From Coptis chinensis (taxonomy: Eukaryota; Streptophyta; Magnoliopsida; Ranunculales; Ranunculaceae), in NCBI GenBank assembly GCA_015680905.1, contig CM027378.1, positions 83,357,501-83,421,500 of the forward strand: 64,000 nt of DNA, in the 5' to 3' direction. Shown one piece after another: positions 24,235 through 35,107 of the stretch (the stretch's first letter is position 1; every line of letters begins with the position of its first letter). The notes beneath the pieces are model-generated. The model made no database searches and had not been told where the DNA came from. It saw nothing but the letters and a program-made list of their open reading frames with translations. The position numbers and the translations under genes are program-made.

Positions 24235-24699
24235 AGCATGTTGTGGCTGATTCTTGATTGTGATGTTTCTTCTTGTCTTTGTCATTTGTGGGAATTTTAT
24301 AAATATTTTGTAAGTTCACCTCTCTTATACGAGAGTTAACAATAGAGCTGTGTCTTCAGGCTTGCTTGAGCAGTTCACCATTTTGATACCGAGAACTGGT
24401 TTCCACGAGAGTGGCAGTTCAATGTTTTGTTAACATGTTAGAAGTATCGATCTGGATTTCCTAGGTAAACCCAGCAGATCGGTGAATTAGTGTCTTGGCG
24501 TTGGCCGAGTATTCCCTTTTAATGTGTATGGAATGCATGTTTCTGCTTGAATGTTTATAGCTAGCACCTTGTTTATAATGCGTATGGGATGGAATGTCTA
24601 AGGAACCTGTGGTTTATCTTAAAGAAGCGTTACACTTGTAGTTATCGCTTTCTTTCATGGTTGTTGCGCTCTGTTATGAGGCTCATTGAGAGTACTCTC

Positions 24700-25373
24700 G
24701 TTGAGCTGAGCTTAATATTAAGGATTTCTCACTAGGTGAGTTGGGAAGGCGTTGGGGCCTGTAAGCTAGAGATAGCGTTCTGCCCGGAGACAGCGTGTTG
24801 GCTTAAGAAAGCGTGTTGCTCAATGAGAGTGTTCTCGCTGAGTCGATCCTAGAAGTATAGGTCCTCGACTAGCGAGACTCGGAGAGGCTGTGGAGCCTGT
24901 AAGCTCATAAGAGCATTCTGCTCATGGAGAGCGTGTGGGCTTATGAAAGCGTGTTGCTCATTGGGAGAGTTCTCACTGAGTCAATCCTAGAAGTATAGGT
25001 CCTCGACTAGCGAGACTTGGAGAGGCTGTGGAGCCTATAAGCTCCTGAGAGCATTCTGCTCACGGAGAGCGTGTGGGCTTATGAAAGCGTGTTGCTCACT
25101 GGGAGCGTTCTTGCTGAGTCGATCCTAGAAGTATAGGTCCTCGACTAGCGAGACTCGGAGAGGCTGTGGAGCCTGTAAGCTCGAGGCGCTCGCTCCGCGA
25201 GAGAGCGTGTGGGCTTATGAAAGCGTGTTGCTTCATCGGGAGGCGTTCGGCCGAAGTCGATCCTAGAAGTATAGGTCCTCAACTAGCGAGACTCGGAGAG
25301 CCTGTGGAGCCTGTAAGCTCCTGAGAGCGTTATGCTCATGGAGAGTGTGTGGGCTTATGAAAGCGTGTTGTGA
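24700..25373 (-). repeat. 138-bp tandem repeat array
   Basis: The landmark AGTC[GA]ATCCTAGAAGTATAG recurs at 24841, 24979, 25117 and 25255, exactly 138 bp apart. A more diverged unit precedes it and a partial one follows, giving about five units. It lies between the end of integrase and the antisense ORFs, the 3' untranslated region of the element in its own orientation. Confidence 0.93.
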
Positions 25374-25473
25374 GATTTGCCATTGCGAGTAAATGAAGTG
25401 AATTGTAATAATAAACAAAAGTAAATTAACTTTGAATTTACAGTAAGAGAAAACATGAGAATTTACAGTAATT

Positions 25474-26640
25474 TTACTGATAAAATTTCTTCAACAAATA
25501 AGTGTTCCAAGGTCGTGATAATAATTTCCCTTCTTGAGTTTTGATCCAGTATGCTCCGCTGCCTACAACGCGTTCCACTATGTATGGGCCTTCCCAAGTT
25601 GGTGTTAATTTGGAGTCATCTTGAGTCTTTTTCAAAACTAGATCGCCGGGTTGAAAAGATCGAGGATGCACTCGCTTGTTGTAGGACTTCTTCAGAATTT
25701 ACTGATAGGATGCTACTCTGACGGTGGCTAGGTCGCGCCGTTCTTCCAGCAGATCGACCTCTCGTGCTAAAATGGAATCGTTGCCTCTAGACTCGACAAG
25801 TTCTGACCGAGTAGTAGTGACTGTCAACTCGATGGGAATAACGGCTTTTGTGCCGTAACACAAAGAAAATGGCGACTACCAGATTCTGATTTGCGCTGAA
25901 AGTGCGTGAGCCCACAAAATGTTTTCTAGCTGATTTGGCCATTGGCTTTTGGTCTTCTCAATCTTTTTTTTCAAATTTTCTAAGATTGCTTTGTTGCTGG
26001 CCTCAGCTTGACCATTACTTTGTGCGTACTGGGGAGTGGAAAATGCATGAACTATTTTCCACTTGGCCAGAAATTCTTTGACCGTTTTGCCTTTGAACTG
26101 TGAGCCATTGTCCATCACCAGTGTGTGCGGCAAACCAAATCTGGTGATGATATGAGTCCAGATGAAGTTTCTGACATGTGACTCTTTGACATTTGTGAGT
26201 AGAATAGTTTCGACCCATTTAGTGAAATAGTCAGTTGCAGCTAAGACGAAGCGGAATCCAGTACTTTTCTGTGGGATGAATGGTCCCATGATGTCCATGC
26301 CCCACATGTGAAATGGCCAAGGGCTCGCGATGCTAGTCAACTCATGAGCTGGTTGTATGATGTTGTGACCAAAGGTCTGGCATTTGACGCACTTGAGTAC
26401 ATATGTTTTGGCGTCGATCTGCATGCGAGGCCAAAAGTATCCCTGGGAGATCGCTTTGTGAGCCAAAGAGTGACCTCCCGCATGGTTTCCACACTCTCCT
26501 TCATGAATCTCAGCGAAAATCAGTTGGCCTTGTTTTGGGCTTACGCACCTCAAGTGAGGGCCACCAGCGGACTTTCTAAACAACTTGCTATTGAGCATGC
26601 AGTAACGGCGGGCCTGATATGGGATTTGCCTAGCCTTGGT
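25474..26640 (-). pseudogene. Tat integrase
   Basis: From the right: the HHCC zinc-binding part (HEGECGNH, then KCVKCQTF), then the DDE core with WGMDIMGPF, ATDYFTKWVE, VMDNGSQFKG and YAQSNGQAEASNKAILENLK. This includes two catalytic Asp and the Glu. A stop at 25876 and a shift separate the C-terminal part (FQPGDLVLKK, then WEGPYIVERVVGSGAYWI; 25474-25671). In place of RNase H, the sequence before the zinc domain (IPYQARRYCMLNSKLFRKS) joins directly to a protease-derived spacer. Integrase inserts the cDNA; this copy is close to intact but split. Confidence 0.9.
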
Positions 26641-27770
26641 ACGCTCGTCTGGGAGCGTGCCGTGTTGGGATCATCTTCAGTTCCTAGGTTCACTCGCTCT
26701 CTGTCTGCATGCTGAGATGTTATCTTTGGCGCGGATTCTTCCTCAGTTGGTGATACTTTAACGATCTGAGAGAGAGTGGAACTGGCTGCACGAGCTGGAG
26801 CGATATCTATGGTGTCGACAACAGGGGCTGGAATGGCCTCTGTGGTCATGACAACAGAGTCTGGAGTGATCTTCGGAATTGATATTGGTTGTGCAAAACA
26901 TGACGACACGACTTCTGGGGTGCTGAATGGTGGAATGACGACAGTGGAAGCGACCTCTGGGGTCTTGACTGCTGGATTGACAACGAATGACGTGACTTCT
27001 GGGGTCCGACCTGGTGAAGCAACAATGGTTAGATTGACTTTTGGAGTTGAAACAGACGACTGGCCCCCAGCGAGTTGTTTTGGTGCTTTGGCTCTAACCT
27101 CGGCAACCAGGTCTTTGGCCATTGTATAACTGGTGGGCTGGTTCCTTGTGTGAGTATGCAGGTCAGCGGTCTTGTTTGCAGAGAGGATTTGATTACAATG
27201 ATAAGCCTCGAGTTGATTGCTTAGAAGCTCCATCATGCCTCTTGGGCCTGGGAAACGGAAGATTTGATGCAACGTGGATGGAATAGCTTGCATTTGATGA
27301 ATCCAATGCCGTCCTAGAATAGCATTATAGGACGATTTGATGTCTAGAACACTGAAGTGTGTATTGAAGCTGACTTTGTCCTCTCTAGATCCCAATGAAA
27401 CTGGAAGTATGATATCGCCGATTGGGTCGGCCCTGGAGCCATTAAACCCATAAAAAGAAGCGATTGGATCTATAAAGACTGACTTAGGTAAGTTCATTTC
27501 TTAAATTGTATGATAGAAGAGAATGTCGCACAAACTGGCCAGGGTCTATCAGGACGCGTTTGACTGTCCAGTCACTGATCTTGACATGGACGACAAGTGC
27601 ATCATTGTGAGGGAGGCAAACCTTGTTGAGGTCGGCCTCGGTGAAAGTAATATCCCCTGCGGTTCGACCTGAACTTCGTGGGGCGTGTGACGCTTGTGAA
27701 GAAAAATGATCACTACAATAAAATTAATCTTTTGCCACAAGTACAACCTTGCTTTAGCCACTGTCATCAG
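26641..27770 (-). pseudogene. Tat protease region with Thr/Pro/Val-rich spacer; RT and RNase H absent
   Basis: Right part: HNDALVVHVKISDW then VKRVLID, the lead-in to a gypsy aspartic protease. The usual D-x-G-S active site is altered to DPGQ and frameshifted. Then come FYGFNGSRADPIGDIILPV and FSVLDIKSSYNAILGRHWIH, typical of the protease-RT linker in Tat elements. Where RT should start there is instead a low-complexity spacer with TPEV repeated several times (26800-27050). It leads straight to the pre-integrase segment. No RT motif (such as the YxDD box) was found on either strand between 25474 and 33128. Confidence 0.8.
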
Positions 27771-28113
27771 CTGTTGCCAGGGTCCAACGGCCCACAGTCG
27801 TGTTCAAGTTTTTAAGTGGTCGTGGGGTATTGTTTAAGTAGTTGGAATTTAGTTCCCATTTTGGCCACGGCTGTCCATTTGTTTCGTCCACCGTTGGATT
27901 AGACTTGGATTTTGATGTCCGTTAAGATCTCATGAAACCCTTGTGAAAATAAAGAGTAACGCGAAACAACTATCAAAAATCGAAGAAGAAGACTCGAGTT
28001 GTTCGAAAGAAAACTCGATTTTAAAGCAACAACAAGGTTTGTCTTCCTTCTCTCTCTCCTCTATAAACCTTACTTCTATATTATTCACTTCTCTCATCTA
28101 ATAGAACTTCCCT

Positions 28114-28128
28114 CCCCCCCCCCCCCCC
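28114..28128 (+). repeat. C15 homopolymer followed by CT repeats
   Basis: Fifteen C in a row, then CTCTCTCTGTCTCTC. Its length may be unstable or misread. Confidence 0.9.
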
Positions 28129-28387
28129 TCTCTCTGTCTCTCACCCAGGTTGAAGTTCGAGGAAAAGCATCAATTTTTTCCCCTTCACACACTCTCTCTC
28201 ATGGTAGAGTCACGAGAACTAGGTTCGATTGCACTCTTATATCTGTTTTTGTTTTTTTTTTTATACTTATTTTGACGAAATTACTTGTGGCTATTTTTTT
28301 GATGTCATGTATGTTCTCTGAGATCGTGTATTTTGTTGTTATGGGCCATTTTGATATCCGGTATTCTTGTTTTTTGTTTTTTTCCAG

Positions 28388-30412
28388 AATGGTGATAAAG
28401 ACAAGTTACTAGCAAAGAGACATTTTTCAAAAGCAGAAGTGGATCAAGCTATTTATAGTCTATATGTTCATGCTTATGTGCAGGTGAGTAATGAAAGTAT
28501 GAATTTGTGGTAGCATTATTCACTATGTACTATCCTTACCAAGAGTATTATTTCAAGCAGTCTGAAGGTGAAAAGCTCAATTATATAGGAAGAATAGTGG
28601 AATTTTTTGAATCCGACAATAAGGAGCCTTATTTTAGAGCGCAATGGTTTTTTAGACCGGTTGATACTGTAAGATCAATTGCCGACCTGCTGCAACACTT
28701 TGTTATGTTATATATATTGTGTGTTTATTGTAATGGTGTTTTTGTGCTTGGATGTTTAACTAGGTCTTTAAATAGGTTGTCACCCAAGAGCTGAATAGCA
28801 CATTCGAGAGAGACATGTATTCTATTATGAAATCAGAGACGACAACCCATTAGAATGTCTGGTTTCAAATATCACAGTTTTACAAGTGCCCTCAAATGTT
28901 TGCCTCTATCACTCTGCCCTCTTTAGTGTGTTTTCTTTCATTTCAGTCCAGACTAATTCATCTTATTAAATAGATCAGTTTAGCGGAAATACCGCAGTGT
29001 GATTTTTTTTATAATATGGCATACTCTTTGCCTTATTCAACCTTTCAAAGCCTACCAGCAGGTATATTACTGTTTTGTTTAGTATTGGAAAGGCATCTGA
29101 TTATGCCATATCTTTGTCAATATCGACCGATAACAAATCTGGTTAGATTCTTCAAGAGAGTTCGGAACCATCTTTGCCAAGTTCGAGTAAGGAATGTTCT
29201 AGTGAAGCTTCAGAGGAATCCGAGATGAAGTTACTTGATTTGTATTCTGGCTGTGGTGCCATGTCCACTGGTTTATGTCTTGGGGCTGCCACATCCGGGG
29301 TTAAACTTGTCACTGTAAGTCAAATAGTTGTAACATGTGTCATATACTGTTTCAGTATCTCATTAACAAAGTGTTGACTCATTGTAATGCTTACTGTATA
29401 AATGGGCAGTTAACCTTAATAAGGACACCTGTAAAAGCTTAGAGCTCAATCATCCAGATACCAAGGTCTATTGATTAGTTGCTGTTAACTTCCCATGTCA
29501 ATGAGAGTGCATACATTTGAAATAATACCTTTTTTTTTTTCCGAAGTCGGGAATGAAGTCGCCGGATTATCTATCATCGCCGAGGAATGGCAGAAGCTGT
29601 GTGTAAACTTCTCCTTGTTGGGGACTAGAGCTCAACAAGACACCAGCTGGAGTCAAGTATCTCTGAAGAGGATGTATTTGGAGATGGGGACGCCATTCCT
29701 GAAGGTGAATATGAAGTGGGGAAGATACTTGATATTTGCTATGGCAATCCAAACGATAAGAAAAAACCTGGATTGTACTATAAGGTACTTGTATAATGGA
29801 AATTTATAGCCATTCATTTATTTGAATGTTCTTCCGATTCAACAAGTTGTGATGCATATTTATATTTGCAAATCTTTTGCTTACTCGACCTTTTGTTCAA
29901 TCTAAATGTATTATGTTTGGCATTCTTGGGAAAAATGGTTCTACGGAATTTTTTATTTTTATTTTAGTTTTAGTTGTAATAGATAATGCATTTTGGATTA
30001 TATGTTTTTGCTATTGTTAATTTTTTCAGTTTTACACTTTGCCTTGAATCTGTAGGTAAGTTGGAAGGGATATGGCCCTGATGATGACACATGGGAGCCA
30101 GCTGAGAACCTCGACTATACAATACTTGTGTAAATGCTATTGTAAGCTTTGTATGCTTTAGTATGTCTCTGTGTACTTAATGTTGTTGATACTTATTCTC
30201 CAGTGAATGCCCACAAAAAGTAGAGGAGTTTGTGACCCATGGTTACAACTTGAATATCTTGCCTTTGCCTGTAAGTTCTTCTGTGAATTTCTTAGCAGCT
30301 ATATTAGTTTACAAGAAATACTTATATCACCTATGCTCTGTTATAGTGCATAATTCTTATTATTGGCTTGTTTTACTTGATTATCAAGGGTGATGTTGAT
30401 GTTATATGCGGA
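28388..30412 (+). pseudogene. CMT: Chromomethylase (CMT) gene fragment, intron-containing
   Basis: Exon-like blocks with GT-AG borders give, in order: KRHFSKAEVDQAIYSLYVHA (28388-28483); the BAH part IGRIVEFFE...YFRAQWFFRPVDT (28561-28668); EIRDDNPLECLV (about 28799-28898); and YNMAYSLPYSTF (to 29061). Then come methyltransferase motif [21 protein letters not shown] (to 29314), WAVNLNKDTCKSLELNHPDT (29403-29467), the EEWQKLCVNFSL stretch (from about 29544), chromodomain halves EYEVGKILDICYG (to 29784) and WKGYGPDDDTWEPAENL (from 30056), EEFVTHGYNLNILPLP (to 30270), and GDVDVICG (30389-30412). BAH, chromodomain and motif I in this order is unique to plant chromomethylases, which methylate CHG/CHH cytosines at H3K9me2 chromatin. 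The fragment stops just before the catalytic PCQ motif and has a frameshift in the chromodomain exon, so no active enzyme can be made. Confidence 0.93.
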
Positions 30413-31599
30413 TCATTATTGATCATCCTTGTAATATGTATTCATACATTTTGTTTCTATAATTCCCAATATATTCAGGTTCAAATTGATGCCGTTAAGT
30501 TTATTGTGAATCACGCTTGTACAAGTCATCTTTTGTGTGCCACATACATTGAATACTATAAGGCCTGCCCTCTGTTCCTTGTTTGTTATTTTCTTTTTCT
30601 TTTTAATTTTATTGTTGTTAACATTTGGTCCTGGACTGCAAGTGTTTTTACTCCACTTTTCATGTTTGTCACCTTATTCATCTGAGATTCCATCCGTTAA
30701 TTTGTCCAGGTCCAAGTCTTAAGTGGTACGCCTGTTAGCACATAGTGTGTTAGCAACACCGAAATTAGTAAAGGTGACTTATTTGCCAGAGGTTCCATCC
30801 GTACGTCTAATAGTGGTATGGGTGTGACTGGTATGTGTAATTAATCCTTGTAGAGGTATGTAACTCCATTTGTTTTCTCTCTTGCAGGTAGTATGAGGAA
30901 TAGATGAACACATGCCGTCTCTTCCATCATCAACTGGACACGAGGTTATATCATATTCAAAACTACTCAATCAGGTAATCTTTCATAATTCAAAAATAGT
31001 GTTCAGATGTATGCGCTGCTACGTTGTTTATCTAGAGAAACCAACAAACTACTTCTGTGATTGTGATACTTAATTCTTAAACAAATATTTATTAGTGTTT
31101 TGTATTATTAATCTTTCTATTTGATGATGACTGAATCTTATATATTGACTTAATTTTTCTGTGAATTTCTGTGAAAATGTGTGTAGTTCAAGTTCTAATA
31201 ATTGATTTTATATGGTTTTAGCTATATCTTCAATCTTCAATGCCTAGCCTACTGTCCAACATGATGAGGTACAAGCAAGCAAACCGGAATAGGCAGACTT
31301 TGATCGTTTGTCGAGTTTAGGCACTATATACGGTGATGTTTTCATTTTTTTTTAAGAGTCATTCTAAATAGTGTTTAAATTTTTAAAGAGTGTTATATTT
31401 GTTCTTTTAAGTAAGTTACGATGCCTAATGGGATCTATGTTGTAAAAAAAAACCTTATGGCGAGTACATATTTGAGTATGAAATATTGAATTGTGGATAA
31501 TTAAGATTTTTGTGGGTTTGATTGGAATGTATGAATTTTGTATGAACTGCAGGTGATGCGAATTGTATGAATTTTGTATGGCGCGCTAGAATCAATTTT

Positions 31600-31954
31600 T
31601 TTTATCCAACAAAAGACATTTGCCACGGCCATAAACTGTGGCTAAACTTTAGATACTATCCACAAAAGACATTTGCCATGGTCTAAACCTGTTGCCAAAT
31701 TATAGATCCAAGTCCACATAAGACATTGGGCTGGTCGTGTGAGCAATGGCTACGGTTTAGTGTTGTGGCAAACGAGGACATTTACCACAGCCCTTGTAAC
31801 GGTTTATGTCCGTGGCAAAAAATGAAGCTTTACCCACGGTCTTTAGCCGTGGCCAAAGATTAGCCACAGGCGCATTGGCAACGGCTTAGAACCGTGTCAA
31901 AAGGTCTTTAGCCACGGTCTAAGACCATGGCAAACGCTCAGTATTCTTGTAGTG
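31600..31954. repeat. CACTA right subterminal repeat region
   Basis: Short motifs related to TTTGCCACGG and CCGTGGCAAA recur about ten times in both orientations up to the terminus. In studied CACTA elements such arrays bind an element-encoded protein. A shorter set lies at 27733-27900. Confidence 0.75.
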
Positions 31955-31964
31955 GATAAACTTC

Positions 31965-33128
31965 TTAAAGTGCGCCGACACACCTGCGTTTCTCCCTGGA
32001 AGATGTCACGGAATCGTATGGGAAAGTGATCATATGAATAGTTCTTGTGTTGTCGCGATCTGATGAGTGATGTCGGCGTTCATGGCGAGAACGGTCACGG
32101 TCTGGGAAGCGGGGACGTCCTCTGCTGCGGGAGCGAGCTTGAACCTTGTGGTGGTCCTGGCGAGGTGGGGATCTATTGCGCACTCGGCGAGCCATGAGTT
32201 TATGGCGTAAGTCGTCGTCAGCTATGTTAGTATACTGTTTGATATGCCCTGCTTCGATGAGATCTTGGAGGTAGTGTTTTAGCCCCCAGCATGCATCGGT
32301 CTCATGACATTTGGCTCGGTGAAATGCGCAGTACGGTTTGTTAAGTCGGTCCACTGGTTGCCTCACATCAAGTCGGAAATATGAAACTCGCTTGATCTTT
32401 TCTAAGATGTAATTAGGCGAGCGTGTCAGGACGGTGAACTCTTGGTTGTTATTCGTTCTGTTACCCGGCTTCCGCTCTTGCTGTCGGGGGCGTTTTTTGG
32501 AGACTGGGGGGTCATCTGATATTGTTGCGACCTCTTCTTCTTCTGGTAGGCCTTGACGGTTCAGGCTTTCCTGCAACTTTATATACTTGTCGACTCGAGT
32601 GTAAAGCTCAGATAACGTCTCGGGGCGCTCTTTCATCAGCGATCTGGCGAGTGTCGTGTTTCGCACACGGCAAGCGTTGTAGAATGCCAAGGTGGCGAAA
32701 GACTCTTTCAATCCTGCTTCCATGCACAGTAGTTCAACTTTGAACCGACCTAAAAATTCATGAATTGTTTCGTCTTTGCCTAGTGAGAGCTGGAACAGCG
32801 AGTCCAGATCAGCCTTCTTACGTCTATTGTGCACATATTGACTAGCAAACGAATCGGTAAGTTGTTCGAAGGTCTTTATCGAGTCTGGCTCGAGTAAGAA
32901 GAACCAATCGAATGCGCCATCTTTGAGACTAGCTGGGAACAAACGGCAGTGGAGGTGATCGAACTCTGGTGCACTATAGAGTGCCAGGCTTTGGATATAA
33001 CGAGCCACGTGTTGACCAGGGCATGTGCTGCCATTGTACATCAGAAAACGTAGCTGAACAAAATCCTGAGGAGTGGGTTTATTTAGTACCTCTGTGGTGA
33101 ATGGCGATGCACGGTACGTCTTGAGCAT
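31965..33128 (-). CDS. Tat-type gag polyprotein
   Basis: A continuous 387-aa frame, the longest in the window. The capsid-like part includes TPQDFVQLRFLMYNGSTCP, YIQSLALYS, CRLFPASLKDGAFDWFFLL and LTDSFASQYVHNRRKK. ETIHEFLGRFKVELLCMEAG follows, then ETLSELYTRVDKYIKLQE. The C-terminal part has CAFHRAKCHETDACWGLKHYL, a Cys/His cluster common in gags of this group, and an Arg/Asp-rich tail (SRSRGRPRFPDRDRSRHERR). Gag would package the element's RNA. The frame ends 11 bp from the CACTA insertion, but its stop lies before it. Because it is still open, it may supply particles for relatives. Confidence 0.9.
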   Translation of the reverse strand: MLKTYRASPFTTEVLNKPTPQDFVQLRFLMYNGSTCPGQHVARYIQSLALYSAPEFDHLHCRLFPASLKDGAFDWFFLLEPDSIKTFEQLTDSFASQYVHNRRKKADLDSLFQLSLGKDETIHEFLGRFKVELLCMEAGLKESFATLAFYNACRVRNTTLARSLMKERPETLSELYTRVDKYIKLQESLNRQGLPEEEEVATISDDPPVSKKRPRQQERKPGNRTNNNQEFTVLTRSPNYILEKIKRVSYFRLDVRQPVDRLNKPYCAFHRAKCHETDACWGLKHYLQDLIEAGHIKQYTNIADDDLRHKLMARRVRNRSPPRQDHHKVQARSRSRGRPRFPDRDRSRHERRHHSSDRDNTRTIHMITFPYDSVTSSREKRRCVGAL

Positions 33129-33437
33129 TTTCTGGACAATCTGGGTTGCGTCCTTTCTTACTGCGCTTTGGCCAATTCGTTGCGATAGTTCGTTAATCTG
33201 CTGATTAACTTCGTTGATGCCGTTCTCGGTGACGTTCCCAACTGGTTGTTGATGTGCGTCTACTTGTGCACGAAGAGCAACATTTTCCTACCGAAGCAAG
33301 GAAATGCTTTCATTTGTCAAGCCTAGCTGGTTTGTGAGGCTTTGAACTTGAGCTTCGAGGCTTGCCATGCTTCGTGGGCTTGAGAGTTTTGGTTTTTGAG
33401 TTTTGATTTATGTGAAATTGGTGTCTCAAGTAATCGA

Positions 33438-33455
33438 GACCACAGACGGCGCCAA
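33438..33455 (-). other. Tat primer binding site
   Basis: On the minus strand TTGGCGCCGTCTGTGGTC directly follows the 5' LTR. TGGCGCC is the usual start of primer sites in plant gypsy elements, commonly assigned to tRNA-Asp. Confidence 0.85.
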
Positions 33456-34008
33456 TGTAAAGGGGTGTTTTTCCCTTACATATACAGGGGGAAGAATAAA
33501 GGGTTTGGATTTGGGAAAGACCGAGTTCGCTAAGTAGCGAGCTGCCTACGTATCTTCTCTAGATTCTGGGGAGAGAGAAGAATTAGGTCTCACGTAGTTC
33601 ATGTAGGTGGTATTTATAGGCACAAGAGAGTGTTGATCTTCGAGACACGTGTACTCCCTTGTACATATGTAGGGTGGAGATTACGAATGAGTGTTAGTTT
33701 GGTTCTGGTAGGAAGGCGGTGATCATTGGGAGTGGGTGCAGTAGTTCATAATTCCTGGTAATTGGAAGTACAGATATGGCTTTGGTAATGATTACCCTTG
33801 GATTAAGGAAAATGTCTTTATTCGAAGCGTTCTGCTTTAGGTCGTTCAGTCTTCTTGGAACGCTCTTGAGCGAGTTGGAGTGTACCACCTACATAAAGCG
33901 AGCTGCTCGCGAGTCGATCTTGGAGGACGATGTCCTGATTGCACTGGGATCTCTACTTATGCTTAACGCGTGCTTAATATTCTTTAATGAAGATATTACT
34001 CCCTTACA
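33456..34008 (-). repeat. Tat 5' LTR (right copy)
   Basis: Partner of 14073-14627, flanked on the right by CTTCT (34009-34013). Confidence 0.93.
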
Positions 34009-34013
34009 CTTCT

Positions 34014-35107
34014 TACGTGATGGATAGACGTTGGTATTTCTTTAATGAATAAACTACCCATTACGCTTTCATTATGTATATGCCACTGAGTAAATACTTA
34101 GAGTATCTATAAGTGGTAGCAAGCAATTGCATTTGGTACCAAATTTTGAAATAACCCGAAAAACCAACTCTGGTGGTGGCAAATCCATTCACAAACAGTT
34201 GTTGGTCGCATTTTTGTCTTCAAATTTGCCTCCAAGGATGCGGATACGGCACACCACTTCTATTGGCACGTGACACATTAACTGACGTCTGACTTTTTGA
34301 CTTTTGTAATGTGATAAAATTGTGGTATGCGCATAGTTTGTGATTCCGAACAAAACTCTGGAATTCCGCTCGGAATTTCGGTTTTTCAAAAAAATAGAAT
34401 TCCAAATATAAAGTTGAAATATCCGAAATTATCCGAAATTCCAAATGTAATAAGGGTCGAAATTTAATAAATTTTGGTTTTTGAATTTGTCGGAATTCCA
34501 AAAATTTCAAAATTCCGAACTATGGGTATGCGGTGGTGATGCCAGGAAATTGGTTGACCCCCCATGTAAGGTACACATGGTCTCTAGTATGAAAATAGAA
34601 CATTTCTTTGTCCCTAATGTCAACGTGTACGCACTTTCGGAGAACCTACAACAGTGCCACTTAAATTTGCACAAACACGGGACACATTCAGAATCCAAAG
34701 TTTAGCAAAAATGGATTATCGAGTTATACATGTTAAGTTACTTGTTCTGAATATGAATATGTATGTTAAATATTGGTTTTAACATTTATTTTTTTATTTT
34801 TTTTTAACATATATTGTTGCTTAATTGAAGTAAACCTTCCTAATGTCATGAATAATATTCGATATTGAGAACAACTCCTACTTTATATAAGGATCAGATT
34901 TGGATTAGAGTGCAGTTGTATAATAAACAAAAACTTCATTTTATGGGTGCAATACTTCAACGAATCTCGATCTTCATTTTATGAATAAGTATATTTTTAA
35001 CATAAAGTGAGGGTACGCCAGTGTGTATCCTGGGCCTTCTAGGTCCGCCACTGGTGGTATGGGTTGTAAAAAAAAGGTGAAAAGAATAATAATTATAATA
35101 ATAATAA
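34014..35107. other. Unassigned DNA
   Basis: No gene or element end was supported. 34370-34520 is rich in GGAATTCC/TTCCGAAT-type words that can pair with each other. The right edge is a TAA microsatellite (about 35085-35107) used as target by the next MULE. Confidence 0.55.

Larger units (their letters stand above)
27711..31954. mobile_element. CACTA (En/Spm) transposon with captured chromomethylase fragment
   Basis: Begins CACTACAATAAA and ends TATTCTTGTAGTG, so both ends carry the CACTACAA inverted terminus. It is flanked by the 3-bp duplication GAT (27708-27710, 31955-31957). Subterminal regions repeat TTTGCCACGG-type motifs in both orientations, as CACTA elements do. The 4.24-kb interior encodes no transposase and holds a chromomethylase gene fragment with introns (28388-30412). 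The insertion lies in the Tat element between gag and protease, so it is younger than that element. Confidence 0.95.
14073..34008 (-). mobile_element. Ty3/gypsy Tat-type retrotransposon with two later insertions
   Basis: LTRs at 14073-14627 and 33456-34008 (555 and 553 bp) begin TGTAAAGGGG and end CCCTTACA. The element is flanked by CTTCT on both sides (14068-14072, 34009-34013), so 19.9 kb is one insertion. It reads on the minus strand: LTR, primer site, gag, protease, integrase, tandem repeats, antisense extra frames, purine tract, LTR. Reverse transcriptase and RNase H are missing between protease and integrase, so it is non-autonomous. Without the solo LTR (17453-22334) and CACTA (27711-31954) it would be about 10.8 kb. 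Tat lineage is inferred from gag and integrase sequence, the primer site and the extra frame. Confidence 0.93.

Noticed and set aside
24700..25373. Regular repeats considered as a CRISPR array
   Set aside because: Units are contiguous 138-bp tandem repeats with no spacers, in a plant retrotransposon.
28388..30412. CMT region considered as a resident host gene in which elements inserted
   Set aside because: It lies between exact CACTA ends with a GAT duplication, inside a retrotransposon, and lacks the N-terminal and catalytic parts.
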